DNA of 64,000 bases, from assembly GCA_041941305.1 (NCBI GenBank), contig JBGTQJ010000049.1, positions 1 to 64,000 on the forward strand. Direction: 5' to 3'. The notes beneath the pieces are model-generated. The model saw only the letters and a program-made list of their open reading frames with translations, was not told where the DNA came from and did no database searches. Numbering within the stretch: position 1 is the stretch's first letter; each line of letters opens with the position of its first letter. This stretch comes from JANSWP01 sp041941305. Lineage in GTDB: Bacteria > Bacteroidota > Bacteroidia > Chitinophagales > Saprospiraceae. The position numbers and the translations under genes were made by a program. Positions 1 to 8,880 of the stretch are shown here, piece by piece.

Positions 1-119
1 CGGGGCATTTTGACTTCGTTTCGTAGAACCAATCACCCCTGCCTTTGGGGGGATGGCTCATTTTCTTTTATACCCTAAAACCATTTCCAAAAAAGTTGGT
101 TTATTGAGAAAAAAAATAG

Positions 120-575
120 ATGCATCATTTCCAATTCACTCAAAAACTCCCAATTTCTTTGGAAGAAGCCTGGGATTTTTTCTCCTCCCCCAAAAACTTG
201 ATCAATATCACTCCTTCTAAAATGGCATTGGTTCCAGTATCCAAAATACCTGAAAAAATGTATCGAGGGGTATTTATTGAATATAAGGTCAAACCAGTTT
301 TGGGGATTCCACTAACCTGGGTTACCGAGATTACTGAAATTGAAAACAAAAAATACTTCATTGATGAACAAAGAGTTGGTCCATACAGCATATGGCACCA
401 CGAACATCATTTTGAAGTAATTTCAGGTGGGGTATTAATGCGAGATGAGCTTTGGTATCAAATGCCCCTGGGACCTCTGGGAAAAATCGTCAATACGCTA
501 TTTGTCCAAAAACAGGTATCGGAGATCTTTGAGTATCGGAGAGTAAAACTTATTGAGCTTTTTGGGGCGATGTAA
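120..575 (+). CDS. SRPBCC-fold ligand-binding family protein
   Basis: A 151-residue protein with no signal peptide or membrane segment, so probably cytoplasmic. The N-terminus (QKLPISLEEAWDFFSSPKNL) has the layout of the START/SRPBCC superfamily: a first beta strand, then a helix in which 'EEAWDFFSSP' precedes the cavity-lining strands. The central 'GVFIEYKVKP', 'WVTEITEIE' and 'GPYSIWHHEHHFE' strands fit the conserved family of small SRPBCC proteins often labelled cell-division-inhibitor-like (COG4276). The length is typical of a single-domain member. The ligand is unknown, and the name implies a fold rather than a reaction. The ATG at 120 is the first in frame. The gene converges on the PorG-like gene across a strong inverted repeat. 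Confidence 0.75.
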   Translation: MHHFQFTQKLPISLEEAWDFFSSPKNLINITPSKMALVPVSKIPEKMYRGVFIEYKVKPVLGIPLTWVTEITEIENKKYFIDEQRVGPYSIWHHEHHFEVISGGVLMRDELWYQMPLGPLGKIVNTLFVQKQVSEIFEYRRVKLIELFGAM

Positions 576-610
576 AAAAAGGATGGATCTAAAGTTGTTC
601 AAATTGGTTT

Positions 611-670
611 CAAATGGTTCAAAGTTGTTCCATCCATTTTGAACCTTTTGGAACAACTTTGAACCATTTG
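611..670. terminator. Perfect 21-bp inverted repeat between convergent genes
   Basis: Bases 611-631 and 650-670 are perfect reverse complements, separated by an 18-base loop. The hairpin lies between the stop codons of the SRPBCC gene (575) and the PorG-like gene (684), so it could terminate transcription from both sides. A further partial copy of the arm (AAAGTTGTTC, 591-600) precedes it, and a related sequence occurs at 2386-2452. It may therefore be a dispersed palindrome doing terminator duty. Confidence 0.6.
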
Positions 671-683
671 GAACCCAATAATT

Positions 684-1676
684 CTATTTCGTCCGTTTTT
701 TTACAGCTGGCTCCAAATATCGTTTCTTCTTTCTTTTCTTTTTCTTCCGCTGCTTCTTTTTCTTTTTACTCCGACGTTTTTCAATTTCTTTTTTGCGCTC
801 CTCTTTAGCTATTTTCAAATGCTCTTTAAATGGTTCATATTTTTCATCATAATCCAATCCGTATTTATCAGTAAGGTTTACCGTAATCGTTCCACCCAGA
901 AAATAATACCAATCCTTATTGGAAGCATCTCCCCTAGCCTGACCAACGGGGTTTTCTGTAAAACTGCCAGTGTATTCGGGGGTTCGATACGAAAGCATGG
1001 AAGCCAGGGTATTCATTTTTTCCAATTGAATGATATCCGGGTAAACGGTACTTACATCATCCAGATAATCCGTGAAGGTTTTGCGTGCACCAAACTCAAG
1101 TCCGAAGTTGATTTTATAGCTCAAATTAAACTTAAACCCCAATCCAAAAGGAACTGCTACCTGAAACCTATTATAAGATTGTAATTCGGTGTGCATTTCA
1201 TGCAAGTTGTACCATTCTCCTCGCCATTGCGCCTGTGGATTAAAATAGAATGCAGAGATTCCTGCAAATAAATAAGGAGCCGAAGCTTTTTTCGCGCGAA
1301 TGTGAAAAGGTATCAAATTCAACTCTCCTGTTACCGCAAACTCCACGATATCAGAACGAAAACTTAAATTGCGCATTCGGATATCCTCAAATCTGCTATC
1401 GCCATCTTCTGCAGCTACGGTTCCTTTTGTAAATCCTGCCTTCATAGCAATGCGCTCACTAAAATTATAGCGCCCAAAAATGCCGAGCATAGCATGAAAC
1501 TTACCTCTAAATTTCTGTTCACTCAAATCTCCAACATAAGTGGAAGTCCCCATGTAAGTACCAACTTCATAATATTGTCCTTGTAAAAAAAATGGAAGAA
1601 CCAGGAAACTAAAGGGAAGGAATAGTTTGATAAAAAATCGGCTCGAAAGCTCAGTGTGGTGTAAAGAGTGTTTCAT
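684..1676 (-). CDS. PorG-like / DUF6089 outer-membrane protein with Lys-rich tail
   Basis: A 330-residue protein with an N-terminal signal region (about residues 10-34, ending near FLQGQ) and alternating strands typical of an outer-membrane barrel. The opening 'YYEVGTYMGTSTYVGDL' and the later 'MRNLSFRSDIVEFAVTGELN' match the DUF6089 family. That family includes PorG, an outer-membrane component of the type IX secretion system. This role would fit a window with three T9SS cargo proteins, but paralogues without a secretion role exist. The C-terminal ~45 residues are unusual: a run of Lys and Arg (residues ~288-325, for example KKKKKQRKKKKRKKK) follows the last strand. Such a tail would face the periplasm and could bind peptidoglycan or acidic polymers, which is inference. 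The ATG at 1676 directly precedes the signal region. Confidence 0.7.
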   Translation of the reverse strand: MKHSLHHTELSSRFFIKLFLPFSFLVLPFFLQGQYYEVGTYMGTSTYVGDLSEQKFRGKFHAMLGIFGRYNFSERIAMKAGFTKGTVAAEDGDSRFEDIRMRNLSFRSDIVEFAVTGELNLIPFHIRAKKASAPYLFAGISAFYFNPQAQWRGEWYNLHEMHTELQSYNRFQVAVPFGLGFKFNLSYKINFGLEFGARKTFTDYLDDVSTVYPDIIQLEKMNTLASMLSYRTPEYTGSFTENPVGQARGDASNKDWYYFLGGTITVNLTDKYGLDYDEKYEPFKEHLKIAKEERKKEIEKRRSKKKKKQRKKKKRKKKRYLEPAVKKRTK

Positions 1677-1847
1677 ATTCGATGTTCATGGTCGATGTTC
1701 AAGTTTTAAGGCCCCAAGTTTTGTCACACTGGAACTACATATATCGGTTACTTGAACTGCTGATTAATAAGATTTAAAGTATAACCGCAAATTGTCATAT
1801 TAGACTTTAAGCAAATAAGATTCCAAAAATTTCCAGGAAAGGGGGGA

Positions 1848-2369
1848 TCATTGCATTTGGGTCAGTGTAGCCTCCATTTTTGACAAATTTTCCTTTAGCC
1901 TCAAGTCATTGGTATTATAGCTTTTGGCTCTAATCAGAAGTTCTTTTGCCAAATCATACTTTTTTTGAACAAAAGCGATGTGTCCTAAATTTAATGTTGC
2001 AAATGCCTTATCTGTTTCAGTACGCAAGCCCAATTCCAAAGCTTTATCCAGGTTGGTCTGTCCAGTATCCAAATCCTTTTTTTGTAGTGCAATCATACCT
2101 TTTATGAAATGATAATAAGCCCGGTTGGTTTTAAACAGCCATTCCGGTTTTTTCACCTGCTTCAGCAACAATTCAGCCTGTTTCATTTTACCTCTTTTCA
2201 TATTGGCAAAAGCAGACCAAACCGTTCCAAAAAGGAAATGAGTTAAAATGAGAATTACAGATGCTCCATATAAATAAAGTGCAGGATTAAGACCCTTTTG
2301 TAGGTGAATTAAAACGCCTAAGCCAATAAATAAAAATATTAATCCAATTCGTATTTTATGATAAAGCAT
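1848..2369 (-). CDS. Membrane-anchored TPR-repeat protein
   Basis: A 173-residue protein. Two hydrophobic segments lie near the N-terminus (about residues 6-24, 'IRIGLIFLFIGLGVLIHL', and 30-48). The rest is helical and soluble, with TPR-like units: 'AYYHFIKGMIALQKKDLDTG', 'AFATLNLGHIAFVQKKYDLA' and a capping helix. TPRs usually mediate protein-protein contacts; no partner can be named. It lies on the same strand as the PorG-like gene, 171 bp away, and may or may not be co-transcribed with it. The ATG at 2369 is the first in frame. Confidence 0.65.
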   Translation of the reverse strand: MLYHKIRIGLIFLFIGLGVLIHLQKGLNPALYLYGASVILILTHFLFGTVWSAFANMKRGKMKQAELLLKQVKKPEWLFKTNRAYYHFIKGMIALQKKDLDTGQTNLDKALELGLRTETDKAFATLNLGHIAFVQKKYDLAKELLIRAKSYNTNDLRLKENLSKMEATLTQMQ

Positions 2370-2385
2370 AGTTGATGAGTCAAAG

Positions 2386-2452
2386 GTTGTTTAATGGTTG
2401 TTCCAAGTTTATTCAAAATTGTTAAACGATCTTTGAACCATTTTGAACAACA
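2386..2452. repeat. Degenerate inverted repeat related to the 611-670 palindrome
   Basis: The right side reads TTTGAACCATTTTGAACAAC (2432-2451). The left side (from 2386) is an imperfect complement built from the same GTTGTT / TGGTTC / CAAAG words as the hairpin at 611-670. It sits between the sulfatase stop and the start of the TPR gene. Two relatives within 2 kb suggest a dispersed palindromic family. Confidence 0.4.
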
Positions 2453-2477
2453 TTAATCAATTTAAAACCATAATAAT

Positions 2478-4052
2478 CTATTCCTCCGTCGCCCCCAATT
2501 CCGTCTGCAATCTGTTCAATTCCAATTCCAAGTCTGCTTGAACATCTGAATAAGCAGTTTGTCCAAAAACATTATTCAATTCATTTGGATCTTCCTGAAG
2601 ATCGTAAAGTTCCCAGGCATCAATGTCGTGGTAATAATGAATCAATTTGTAACGGTCTGTTCGTACACCATAATGTCTTTTCACAAAATGCCACCCATGA
2701 GGGTATTCATAATATTGGTAATAAAAGGAATTGCGCCAATCTGCCGGTTCTTTCCCTTCAAAGAATGGTCGAAGTGAATGTCCCTGCATCGCCATAGGAA
2801 TTTCTGCACCTGCAAAATCCAAAAAAGTAGGAGCAAAATCCAGATTGAGCACCATATCCTCTACCATTTGTCCTTTTTTTGTCAATGCAGGATAACGCGC
2901 CACCAAGGGCATTCGAAGGGATTCTTCATACATAAATCGCTTATCAAACCAACCATGTTCACCTAAATAGAAGCCCTGGTCGGAGGTATAAATGACGATG
3001 GTATTTTCAGCCAATCCGTTTTCATCTAAAAAATCCAACACTCGCCCAATGTTTTCATCGACTGCTTTTACCACCCTCAAATAATCCTTGATGTACCGCT
3101 GGTATTTCCATTCCAACAATTCTTTTCCTTCCATATTGGATTCTCTGAAGAATTGCCTCACCTCATCATAATGGGCATCCCATGCAGCTCTTTGTTCTTC
3201 TGTCAATCGATTCATTGCTCGGACATGCCCAGGACCAGCATCGTAAGTACTTGTCAGACCGCTTCCACCAGTGCCGGGGTCTTTACCCCCGCCCCAATCT
3301 TCCGGCAATAGCTTCATATCATGAGATAAAAACATGTCCTCAATTCGTTGATCCTGCTCCTTGGCAGCTGCCGATCGCGTGGCATAATCGTCATAAAAGG
3401 TTTCGGGCAATGGTAAATCAATGTCTTTGTACAATTCAAAATGGCGAGGATGGGGCATCCAGTTTCGATGAGGTGCCTTGTGGTGATACAACATACAGAA
3501 TGGTTTGGTGGAATCTCTGTTTTCCATAAAGTTCAAAGCGAGATCTGTAATGATGTCAGTTGTATACCCAGTATGTTGAATCGTATCGCCATTTTCGACC
3601 ATTTTTGGATTGTAATATGGACCCTGACCTATTAGTACATTTGAATAGTCAAATCCGGTAGGTGCTGTTTTCAAATGCCATTTGCCCACTACAGATGTTT
3701 GATAACCAACCTCTTGCAACAATTTTGGAAAAGTCATTTGTGAACCATCGAAGCGGTCACTATTATCTCTCAATCCATTGGTGTGGCTGTACTTTCCGGT
3801 AAGCAAAACAGCCCGGCTTGGAGCACAAATCGAATTGGTTACAAAGCTATTTTTGAATAAAATGCCTTCTTTCGCGATTCTGTCAATATTTGGTGTTTCG
3901 ATCAATTTGCTACCATAACAACTCACTGCATTGTTGGCATGATCGTCAGACATAATGAAAATGATATTCGGAGGCGGAAGGGGTTCTGAAGTTTGACAGG
4001 CAAAGAAGCCAAAGGTGAATATCAAAATTATATAAAGCGTAAAGGATTTCAT
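2478..4052 (-). CDS. Lipoprotein sulfatase (family S1), probable carbohydrate 6-O-sulfatase
   Basis: A type I sulfatase of 524 residues from the preferred start. The ATG at 4052 gives 'MKSFTLYIILIFTFGFFACQ', a clean lipoprotein signal peptide with the lipobox Cys at residue 19. A TTG ten codons upstream would spoil it. The metal-binding 'NIIFIMSDDHA' comes next, then the maturation motif 'CAPSRAVLLTG', in which Cys76 would become formylglycine. Later landmarks are 'GKWHL', 'KAPHRNW', 'TSDQGFYLGEHGWFDKRFMYEE' (positions near 2930-3000) and the C-terminal 'WELYDLQEDPNELNNVFG'. The overall sequence most resembles N-acetylglucosamine-6-O-sulfatase-like enzymes of subfamily S1_11; the subfamily is my inference. 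It would remove sulfate esters from glycans at the outer membrane or periplasmic face. Confidence 0.88.
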   Translation of the reverse strand: MKSFTLYIILIFTFGFFACQTSEPLPPPNIIFIMSDDHANNAVSCYGSKLIETPNIDRIAKEGILFKNSFVTNSICAPSRAVLLTGKYSHTNGLRDNSDRFDGSQMTFPKLLQEVGYQTSVVGKWHLKTAPTGFDYSNVLIGQGPYYNPKMVENGDTIQHTGYTTDIITDLALNFMENRDSTKPFCMLYHHKAPHRNWMPHPRHFELYKDIDLPLPETFYDDYATRSAAAKEQDQRIEDMFLSHDMKLLPEDWGGGKDPGTGGSGLTSTYDAGPGHVRAMNRLTEEQRAAWDAHYDEVRQFFRESNMEGKELLEWKYQRYIKDYLRVVKAVDENIGRVLDFLDENGLAENTIVIYTSDQGFYLGEHGWFDKRFMYEESLRMPLVARYPALTKKGQMVEDMVLNLDFAPTFLDFAGAEIPMAMQGHSLRPFFEGKEPADWRNSFYYQYYEYPHGWHFVKRHYGVRTDRYKLIHYYHDIDAWELYDLQEDPNELNNVFGQTAYSDVQADLELELNRLQTELGATEE

Positions 4053-4239
4053 TGGTAACGTTTGTTTTGATTCTTCCAGCAAAGTAAATAAAATTGATTA
4101 GAAGACAACAATGAATATTGGAAGGTTTAGAAAAAACTATGGATGATAGGGCTTTTCTTTTTGGTCTTCGTAACAGCGTATCTCTTGAGCGGTCAGATTG
4201 GACGATCTGAATGCTTATTTCAAAAAATAAAATCTCCTT

Positions 4240-5046
4240 TTATTTTGGATCTCTCGCAAACCTCACAAAGAAACTCCCCATAAATCCACTGCCTCCAGAA
4301 TTCAATCCTCCAGTTGGAGAATGGTAATACGAAATCCAGGACAATTCTACTCCGTAATCGGTTTGCCTGGGCAGCCGTCCCTGACGCAATGAAATGGACA
4401 TCCCTAGCCCAACTTTAGTCTGGAATAAAAATCTGGTGGAAAAATCCTTAAAATGGTCTTTTAAACCTGAATCGATTACTTCTGAAGCCACAACTCTTCC
4501 ACCAACTGGTGTAAAACGCCAATACTCTGGTTCTATGCTTGACCTGATTAACAAATGAGGTCGCATCTCCATATTTAAATACAACCTGGATTTCTTTTTA
4601 TCCTCAAGAAAATTGTAGGTAAGACCAAAAGGAACAAAAATATATTGGTTGCGCATTTCCACCCATCTTAACAATATATCCTGATCGCTGGTCGATAAGT
4701 TTGGTAAACCAGGAATACTGACAATTAAATTCGGTAGGCTAAGATCGCTACCAAACCTTTGCTTCAAATAGGTAAAACCAAGACCAAAATTAAAATTAGT
4801 CTCCTGCCTGATGCGTTTGGTTAAGTACAATGAAAAACTTTTATTCTCCAGTTTTCTAAAATCTCCGGCTTCATTAATATTTGCAAATGGAGTTGAATTT
4901 TGGAGGGCTTGAGCATCACCACTTTCATACAAATTAATTTGAATAAACCTAGGCGGGCTTTGTGCAAACACAATGCAATTGAAAGCGCAAAAACAAAGCA
5001 GCAAGAGAGCGGGTTTTGAGTTTATCATAGAAATCAATTTTTTCAT
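4240..5046 (-). CDS. Secreted outer-membrane beta-barrel-like protein, unknown function
   Basis: About 268 residues from the ATG at 5046, which begins 'MKKLISMINSKPALLLLCF' and leads into a signal peptide ending near 'IVFAQ'. The longer TTG start at 5091 would place charged residues before the signal and is less likely. The mature part alternates amphipathic strands with turns: 'SLYLTKRIRQETNFNFGLGF', 'YIFVPFGLTYNF', 'LYLNMEMRPHLLI', 'TKVGLGMSISLRQG', and ends '...GFMGSFFVRFARDPK'. This pattern is common for small Bacteroidota outer-membrane barrels. I do not recognise a named family. It is divergent from the DUF5686 gene, with 93 bp between starts. Confidence 0.6.
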   Translation of the reverse strand: MKKLISMINSKPALLLLCFCAFNCIVFAQSPPRFIQINLYESGDAQALQNSTPFANINEAGDFRKLENKSFSLYLTKRIRQETNFNFGLGFTYLKQRFGSDLSLPNLIVSIPGLPNLSTSDQDILLRWVEMRNQYIFVPFGLTYNFLEDKKKSRLYLNMEMRPHLLIRSSIEPEYWRFTPVGGRVVASEVIDSGLKDHFKDFSTRFLFQTKVGLGMSISLRQGRLPRQTDYGVELSWISYYHSPTGGLNSGGSGFMGSFFVRFARDPK

Positions 5047-5080
5047 CCTAAAAATAAGAAACTTGGTCAAATGGAAATTA

Positions 5081-5108
5081 TTGCTGTACAACTTAGTATT
5101 TAATATTG
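5081..5108 (+). promoter_or_regulatory. Candidate Bacteroidota promoter for the DUF5686 gene
   Basis: TTG (5081-5083) and TAATATTG (5101-5108) are 17 bp apart, close to the TTG / TAnnTTTG consensus used by the Bacteroidota primary sigma factor (one mismatch in the -7 box). This would leave an untranslated leader of about 25 bases before the ATG at 5140. Confidence 0.35.
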
Positions 5109-5139
5109 CCGACTTTTTTACAAGACAACAATCAAACTT

Positions 5140-7797
5140 ATGCTTAAAAATATTACCTCAATTCTCATCCTTACCCTCATCTCAAAAATAAGCTTTGCTT
5201 CCGGTATCCAGGGATTTGTAAAGGATAACAGTGGAACCCCCTTGCCTTTTGCCACTATTTTTGTAAAGGAAACCGGTACTGGAACAGTAACGAATGAAGA
5301 GGGATACTATGAAATCAACTTGCAACCAGGAAACTATAATTTGGTTTACCAATACCTGGGTTTTGAATCTATTATAAAGGAAGTGTATGTACAGAAGGGT
5401 TCTAAAGTACAGCACGACATCGTTTTGGGTGAGCAGGTATTGGAATTAAAGACCATTGATGTGTTGGAAGGCAGGGAAGACCCAGCCTACACCATCATGC
5501 GCAAAGCAATTGCCAAAGCAGAATTTCACTTGCAGCAAATAGAGCAGTACACAGCGATGGTGTACATCAAGGGTTCTGGAAGATTGTTAAAATCACCCAA
5601 AATACTTACCAAAATGATTGAAAAAGAAGGGGTGGATTCGACAACTGCCTTTTTGGTGGAATCTGTAAGTGAGATTAGTTATCAACGACCCAATACATAC
5701 ACTGAAAAGGTGGTGAGCATCCGAGAACAAGGAGACAATAATGACGTGAGCCCTAATGGATATATCAATGGCAGCTTTTACGAATCCAAAGTGGGAGAAT
5801 CCATTTCTCCACTTTCTCCCAAAGCATTCGCCTATTACAAATTTGAATTTTTAGGGTCTTACTTTGAAAGAGGATACGAGATCAATAAAATCAAGGTCAC
5901 GCCCAGAAGTAGAGGTGAAGGGGTGTTCGAAGGAACCCTTTCCATTGTTGGTGACTGGTGGAGTATCCACAGTTTAAAGCTAAAAACCTGGAAACTGGGT
6001 ATCGGATTTGAAATCCAACAGTTTTATGCACCTATAGAAGATAAAGCCTGGTTACCAGTAACCCACCAATTTGAGGTTGACGCCAAAATTTTCGGCTTTC
6101 GATTTGTGTACAATTATCTGGCTACTGTAAGTGATTATAAAATTGAGTTGAATCCAGACCTGGATATAAACTTTAAAGTCATTGATGAAAAAATTGAAAA
6201 GGAATTGGCAGCAGAATTGGAAAAACAACAAGTTGCCAAAAAGGGAAGTGCACTCGAAAAACTGGCCTCGGGAGAAGAATTAACACGGAAGGATTTGAAA
6301 AAAATCATCAAGGAATACGAAAAAGAAGAAAGAAAACAACGAGATGAACCTGAAATGGTCAGCAATTACCATATGGATATAGATTCCAATGCAAGCAACC
6401 GGGACACCTTATTTTGGGAACAAATTCGTCCAGTTCCTCTGACAAAATACGAGGTAAAATCCTATAGAAATGCAGATAGTTTGGCGCTGGTAAAAAGAAC
6501 CAAAGCAAAAGAGGACTCTCTAAATATAAAAAACAAAAAAGGTGGTGTGTTTTCCCTCCTGGGTATTGCGTTTGGAGATTCCTGGAGGCTTGGGGAAAAC
6601 TCCAGAATAAGCTATGGCTCACCTATTGTAAATGCTGAATTCAATTCAGTGGAGGGTTATGCTTTGCCATTGACTTTGAGTTTGAGAAATGCTTTTGGAG
6701 AGCATAATCATTTTAAAATTGGGGGAACCACCCGATATTCATTTGCCAGAAATAAATGGTTGGCTAAAGGCTTTCTCGAACTAAACTTTGGGGAAAAGCA
6801 TAGAAAAAATATTTTGTTTTTGGAAGGGGGACGATATGTATCCCAATTCAATGAAGATGAGGCGATTGAACCTATCATAAATACAGCATATGCCCTCCTG
6901 GCTAAGGAAAGTTATGTCAAATTGTACGAAAAACAATACGGCAAAATCTTTTTTCAAAAACAGGTGACAGATAAATTACAATTATCGCTAAGCACTGAAT
7001 TGTCCAGAAGGCATGCGCTTGAAAATGAGGATGTGAAACCCTGGAACAATACGGATAGCAAAGCTTTTTCACCAAATAATCCCGAAAATATCGAAATTGG
7101 AAACACCCTTTTTGAAACTCATGATGCTTTGGTATTCAAAGCTGGTGTCGAGTGGAAACCCTGGCAGAAATATCAGGTTAGAAATAACGAACGCCTTTAT
7201 ATAAACAATGCACCAATCCTTTTTGGTCGCTATTCAAAAGGGATAACAGATGCCCTGGGAAGCGATGTAGATTTCGATTTAATAGAGTTGGGCAGCAAAT
7301 TTGCCTGGAATCGATATGATGGGAGCAGAATGGATTTAAAAATTTCTATAGGTACTTATCTCAATTCAGATTCTTTGGCTTTTCCGGACTTCCGTCACTT
7401 TCCAGGTAACCAGATTCTTACCACAAGTGCAGATCCGGCTGAAAGTTTCCGCCTTTTGAGTTACTACAAATACAGTACAAAAGATCAGTACCTACAAGCT
7501 CACTTACATTATCAGTTCCGGAAATTGCTGATTACACAAATTATGGAAGTTTGGATGATTGGTTTGAAAGAAAATCTATTTGTCAATTACCTGGCTACTC
7601 CAAGCGCAAAAAACTATATTGAACTAGGATATGGATTGGATAATATTTTCAAAATTTTTAGAATAGAAGTCACTACTTCTTTTCATGATTTTAAATACCA
7701 GGATTTTGGAATACGCATTGGAATTTCTTCTACGATAGGAGTAGGCATTGGAGAAGGAGAAAGTGGTGAAGGGAAAAGTGTTAGCGTAGGGTTTTGA
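5140..7797 (+). CDS. DUF5686 / carboxypeptidase-regulatory-like domain outer-membrane protein
   Basis: An 885-residue protein with a signal peptide (to about residue 21, 'SKISFASG'). A carboxypeptidase-D regulatory-like Ig fold follows at residues ~23-100 ('IQGFVKDNSGTPLPFATIFV', 'TVTNEEGYYEINLQPGNY', 'YQYLGFE'). The long C-terminal region has beta-barrel-like strands. 'PAYTIMRKAIAKAEFH' just after the Ig domain is characteristic of DUF5686 proteins, which resemble TonB-dependent receptors without a clear plug. A charged coiled segment (~residues 345-405) interrupts the strands. The function is unknown in the family; a surface or transport role is inferred. The length is typical. It has its own candidate promoter and is followed after 165 bp by the DUF4846 gene on the same strand. 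Confidence 0.8.
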   Translation: MLKNITSILILTLISKISFASGIQGFVKDNSGTPLPFATIFVKETGTGTVTNEEGYYEINLQPGNYNLVYQYLGFESIIKEVYVQKGSKVQHDIVLGEQVLELKTIDVLEGREDPAYTIMRKAIAKAEFHLQQIEQYTAMVYIKGSGRLLKSPKILTKMIEKEGVDSTTAFLVESVSEISYQRPNTYTEKVVSIREQGDNNDVSPNGYINGSFYESKVGESISPLSPKAFAYYKFEFLGSYFERGYEINKIKVTPRSRGEGVFEGTLSIVGDWWSIHSLKLKTWKLGIGFEIQQFYAPIEDKAWLPVTHQFEVDAKIFGFRFVYNYLATVSDYKIELNPDLDINFKVIDEKIEKELAAELEKQQVAKKGSALEKLASGEELTRKDLKKIIKEYEKEERKQRDEPEMVSNYHMDIDSNASNRDTLFWEQIRPVPLTKYEVKSYRNADSLALVKRTKAKEDSLNIKNKKGGVFSLLGIAFGDSWRLGENSRISYGSPIVNAEFNSVEGYALPLTLSLRNAFGEHNHFKIGGTTRYSFARNKWLAKGFLELNFGEKHRKNILFLEGGRYVSQFNEDEAIEPIINTAYALLAKESYVKLYEKQYGKIFFQKQVTDKLQLSLSTELSRRHALENEDVKPWNNTDSKAFSPNNPENIEIGNTLFETHDALVFKAGVEWKPWQKYQVRNNERLYINNAPILFGRYSKGITDALGSDVDFDLIELGSKFAWNRYDGSRMDLKISIGTYLNSDSLAFPDFRHFPGNQILTTSADPAESFRLLSYYKYSTKDQYLQAHLHYQFRKLLITQIMEVWMIGLKENLFVNYLATPSAKNYIELGYGLDNIFKIFRIEVTTSFHDFKYQDFGIRIGISSTIGVGIGEGESGEGKSVSVGF

Positions 7798-7962
7798 GAT
7801 GGAACTTGTCCAAAGTTTTTGGGTGAGATTAGTTGAAAATAGCAATATACTATTGAAAATATTCGTCCAAAAAAAAAGATTCAATTTTATGTACTCTGGG
7901 CCGACGATCAACTCTTCTTAAAAAAACATTTCACTTCTCAACGAGAATAAAGCATTTAAATC

Positions 7963-8880
7963 ATGAAAGGAATTGGCATCATCATCATACTCATCGGTTA
8001 TTTGGCTTGTCATTCGAAATCGGAAAACGCTACAGAAGTTAGCGATCATGAAAAACTAGTAAAGAATGATTCCAGTTCCTTCAAAACTATTGAAACAGAA
8101 ACTTCAACTGTCAACCAATACGTCTGGAAAGAGAACTATGATTACGCTGATGCCCTAATCAACCGCATCAATCCACCTTCCGGATTCAATAGAGTCCTTG
8201 CACCAAAAGGCTCTTTTGGAGACTGGCTTCGTCACCTTCCACTGAAACCAAATAATGCTAAGGTTTATTACCACAATGGAAAAGAAAAATGGACACAAAA
8301 CGTACATGCTGCAGTGGTGGATATCGATGTGGGCAAAAGAGATTTACAACAATGTGCAGATGCAGTAATGCGATTAAAGGCTGAATATCATTATAGTCTG
8401 CGGCAATTTGATCGAATCCATTTCAATTTCACAAGTGGAGATAAAGTGGCATTTGAAGATTGGCGGAAAGGAAGAAAACCTATAATTTCTGGAAGCCGGG
8501 TTGGTTTTTCAAATCCCTCTGGTTCTCCAAATAACTCCTATCCCAATTTCAAAAAATATATGATTCAAATTTTCAGTTATGCTGGAACAGCTTCCCTGGA
8601 AAAAGAATTAAACCCTGTGGAATTAGAAAATATTAAAATTGGAGATGTATTTATTCAGGGGGGCTTTCCCGGTCATGCAATCATTGTAGTAGATCTGGTC
8701 GAAAATGAAGCAGGTGAAAAAATGTTTTTGCTGGCTCAAAGCTATATGCCTGCCCAGGATATTCATATTTTGAAAAATTTGGATGAACAAGGATTAAGCC
8801 CATGGTACTCTTTAAATTTTGGAGAAGAATTGCGAACTCCGGAGTGGTCATTTTGGAGAGATGATTTAAGGAGGTTTTGA
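7963..8880 (+). CDS. DUF4846 family lipoprotein
   Basis: A 305-residue protein. The N-terminus 'MKGIGIIIILIGYLACHSKS' is a lipoprotein signal with the Cys at residue 16. A low-complexity acidic linker comes next, then the conserved core: 'RVLAPKGSFGDWLRHLPLKP', 'VYYHNGKEKW', 'DLQQCADAVMRLKAEYHY', 'IHFNFTSGDKVAFEDWRKG' and 'GDVFIQGGFPGHAIIVVDLV'. This is the layout of DUF4846, a family of unknown function common in Bacteroidota. The C-terminal 'FLLAQSYMPAQDIHILKN' is also typical. The last 118 bases are overlapped on the opposite strand by the extended 3' end of the pabB-pabC fusion. Confidence 0.82.
   Translation: MKGIGIIIILIGYLACHSKSENATEVSDHEKLVKNDSSSFKTIETETSTVNQYVWKENYDYADALINRINPPSGFNRVLAPKGSFGDWLRHLPLKPNNAKVYYHNGKEKWTQNVHAAVVDIDVGKRDLQQCADAVMRLKAEYHYSLRQFDRIHFNFTSGDKVAFEDWRKGRKPIISGSRVGFSNPSGSPNNSYPNFKKYMIQIFSYAGTASLEKELNPVELENIKIGDVFIQGGFPGHAIIVVDLVENEAGEKMFLLAQSYMPAQDIHILKNLDEQGLSPWYSLNFGEELRTPEWSFWRDDLRRF

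Noticed and set aside
819..1184. A 121-codon plus-strand open frame
   Set aside because: It lies inside the PorG-like gene on the opposite strand and shows no domain or coding signature.
4053..4082. TTG start for the sulfatase, ten codons upstream
   Set aside because: The ATG at 4052 gives a clean lipoprotein signal peptide; the TTG extension adds a charged lead that does not fit.
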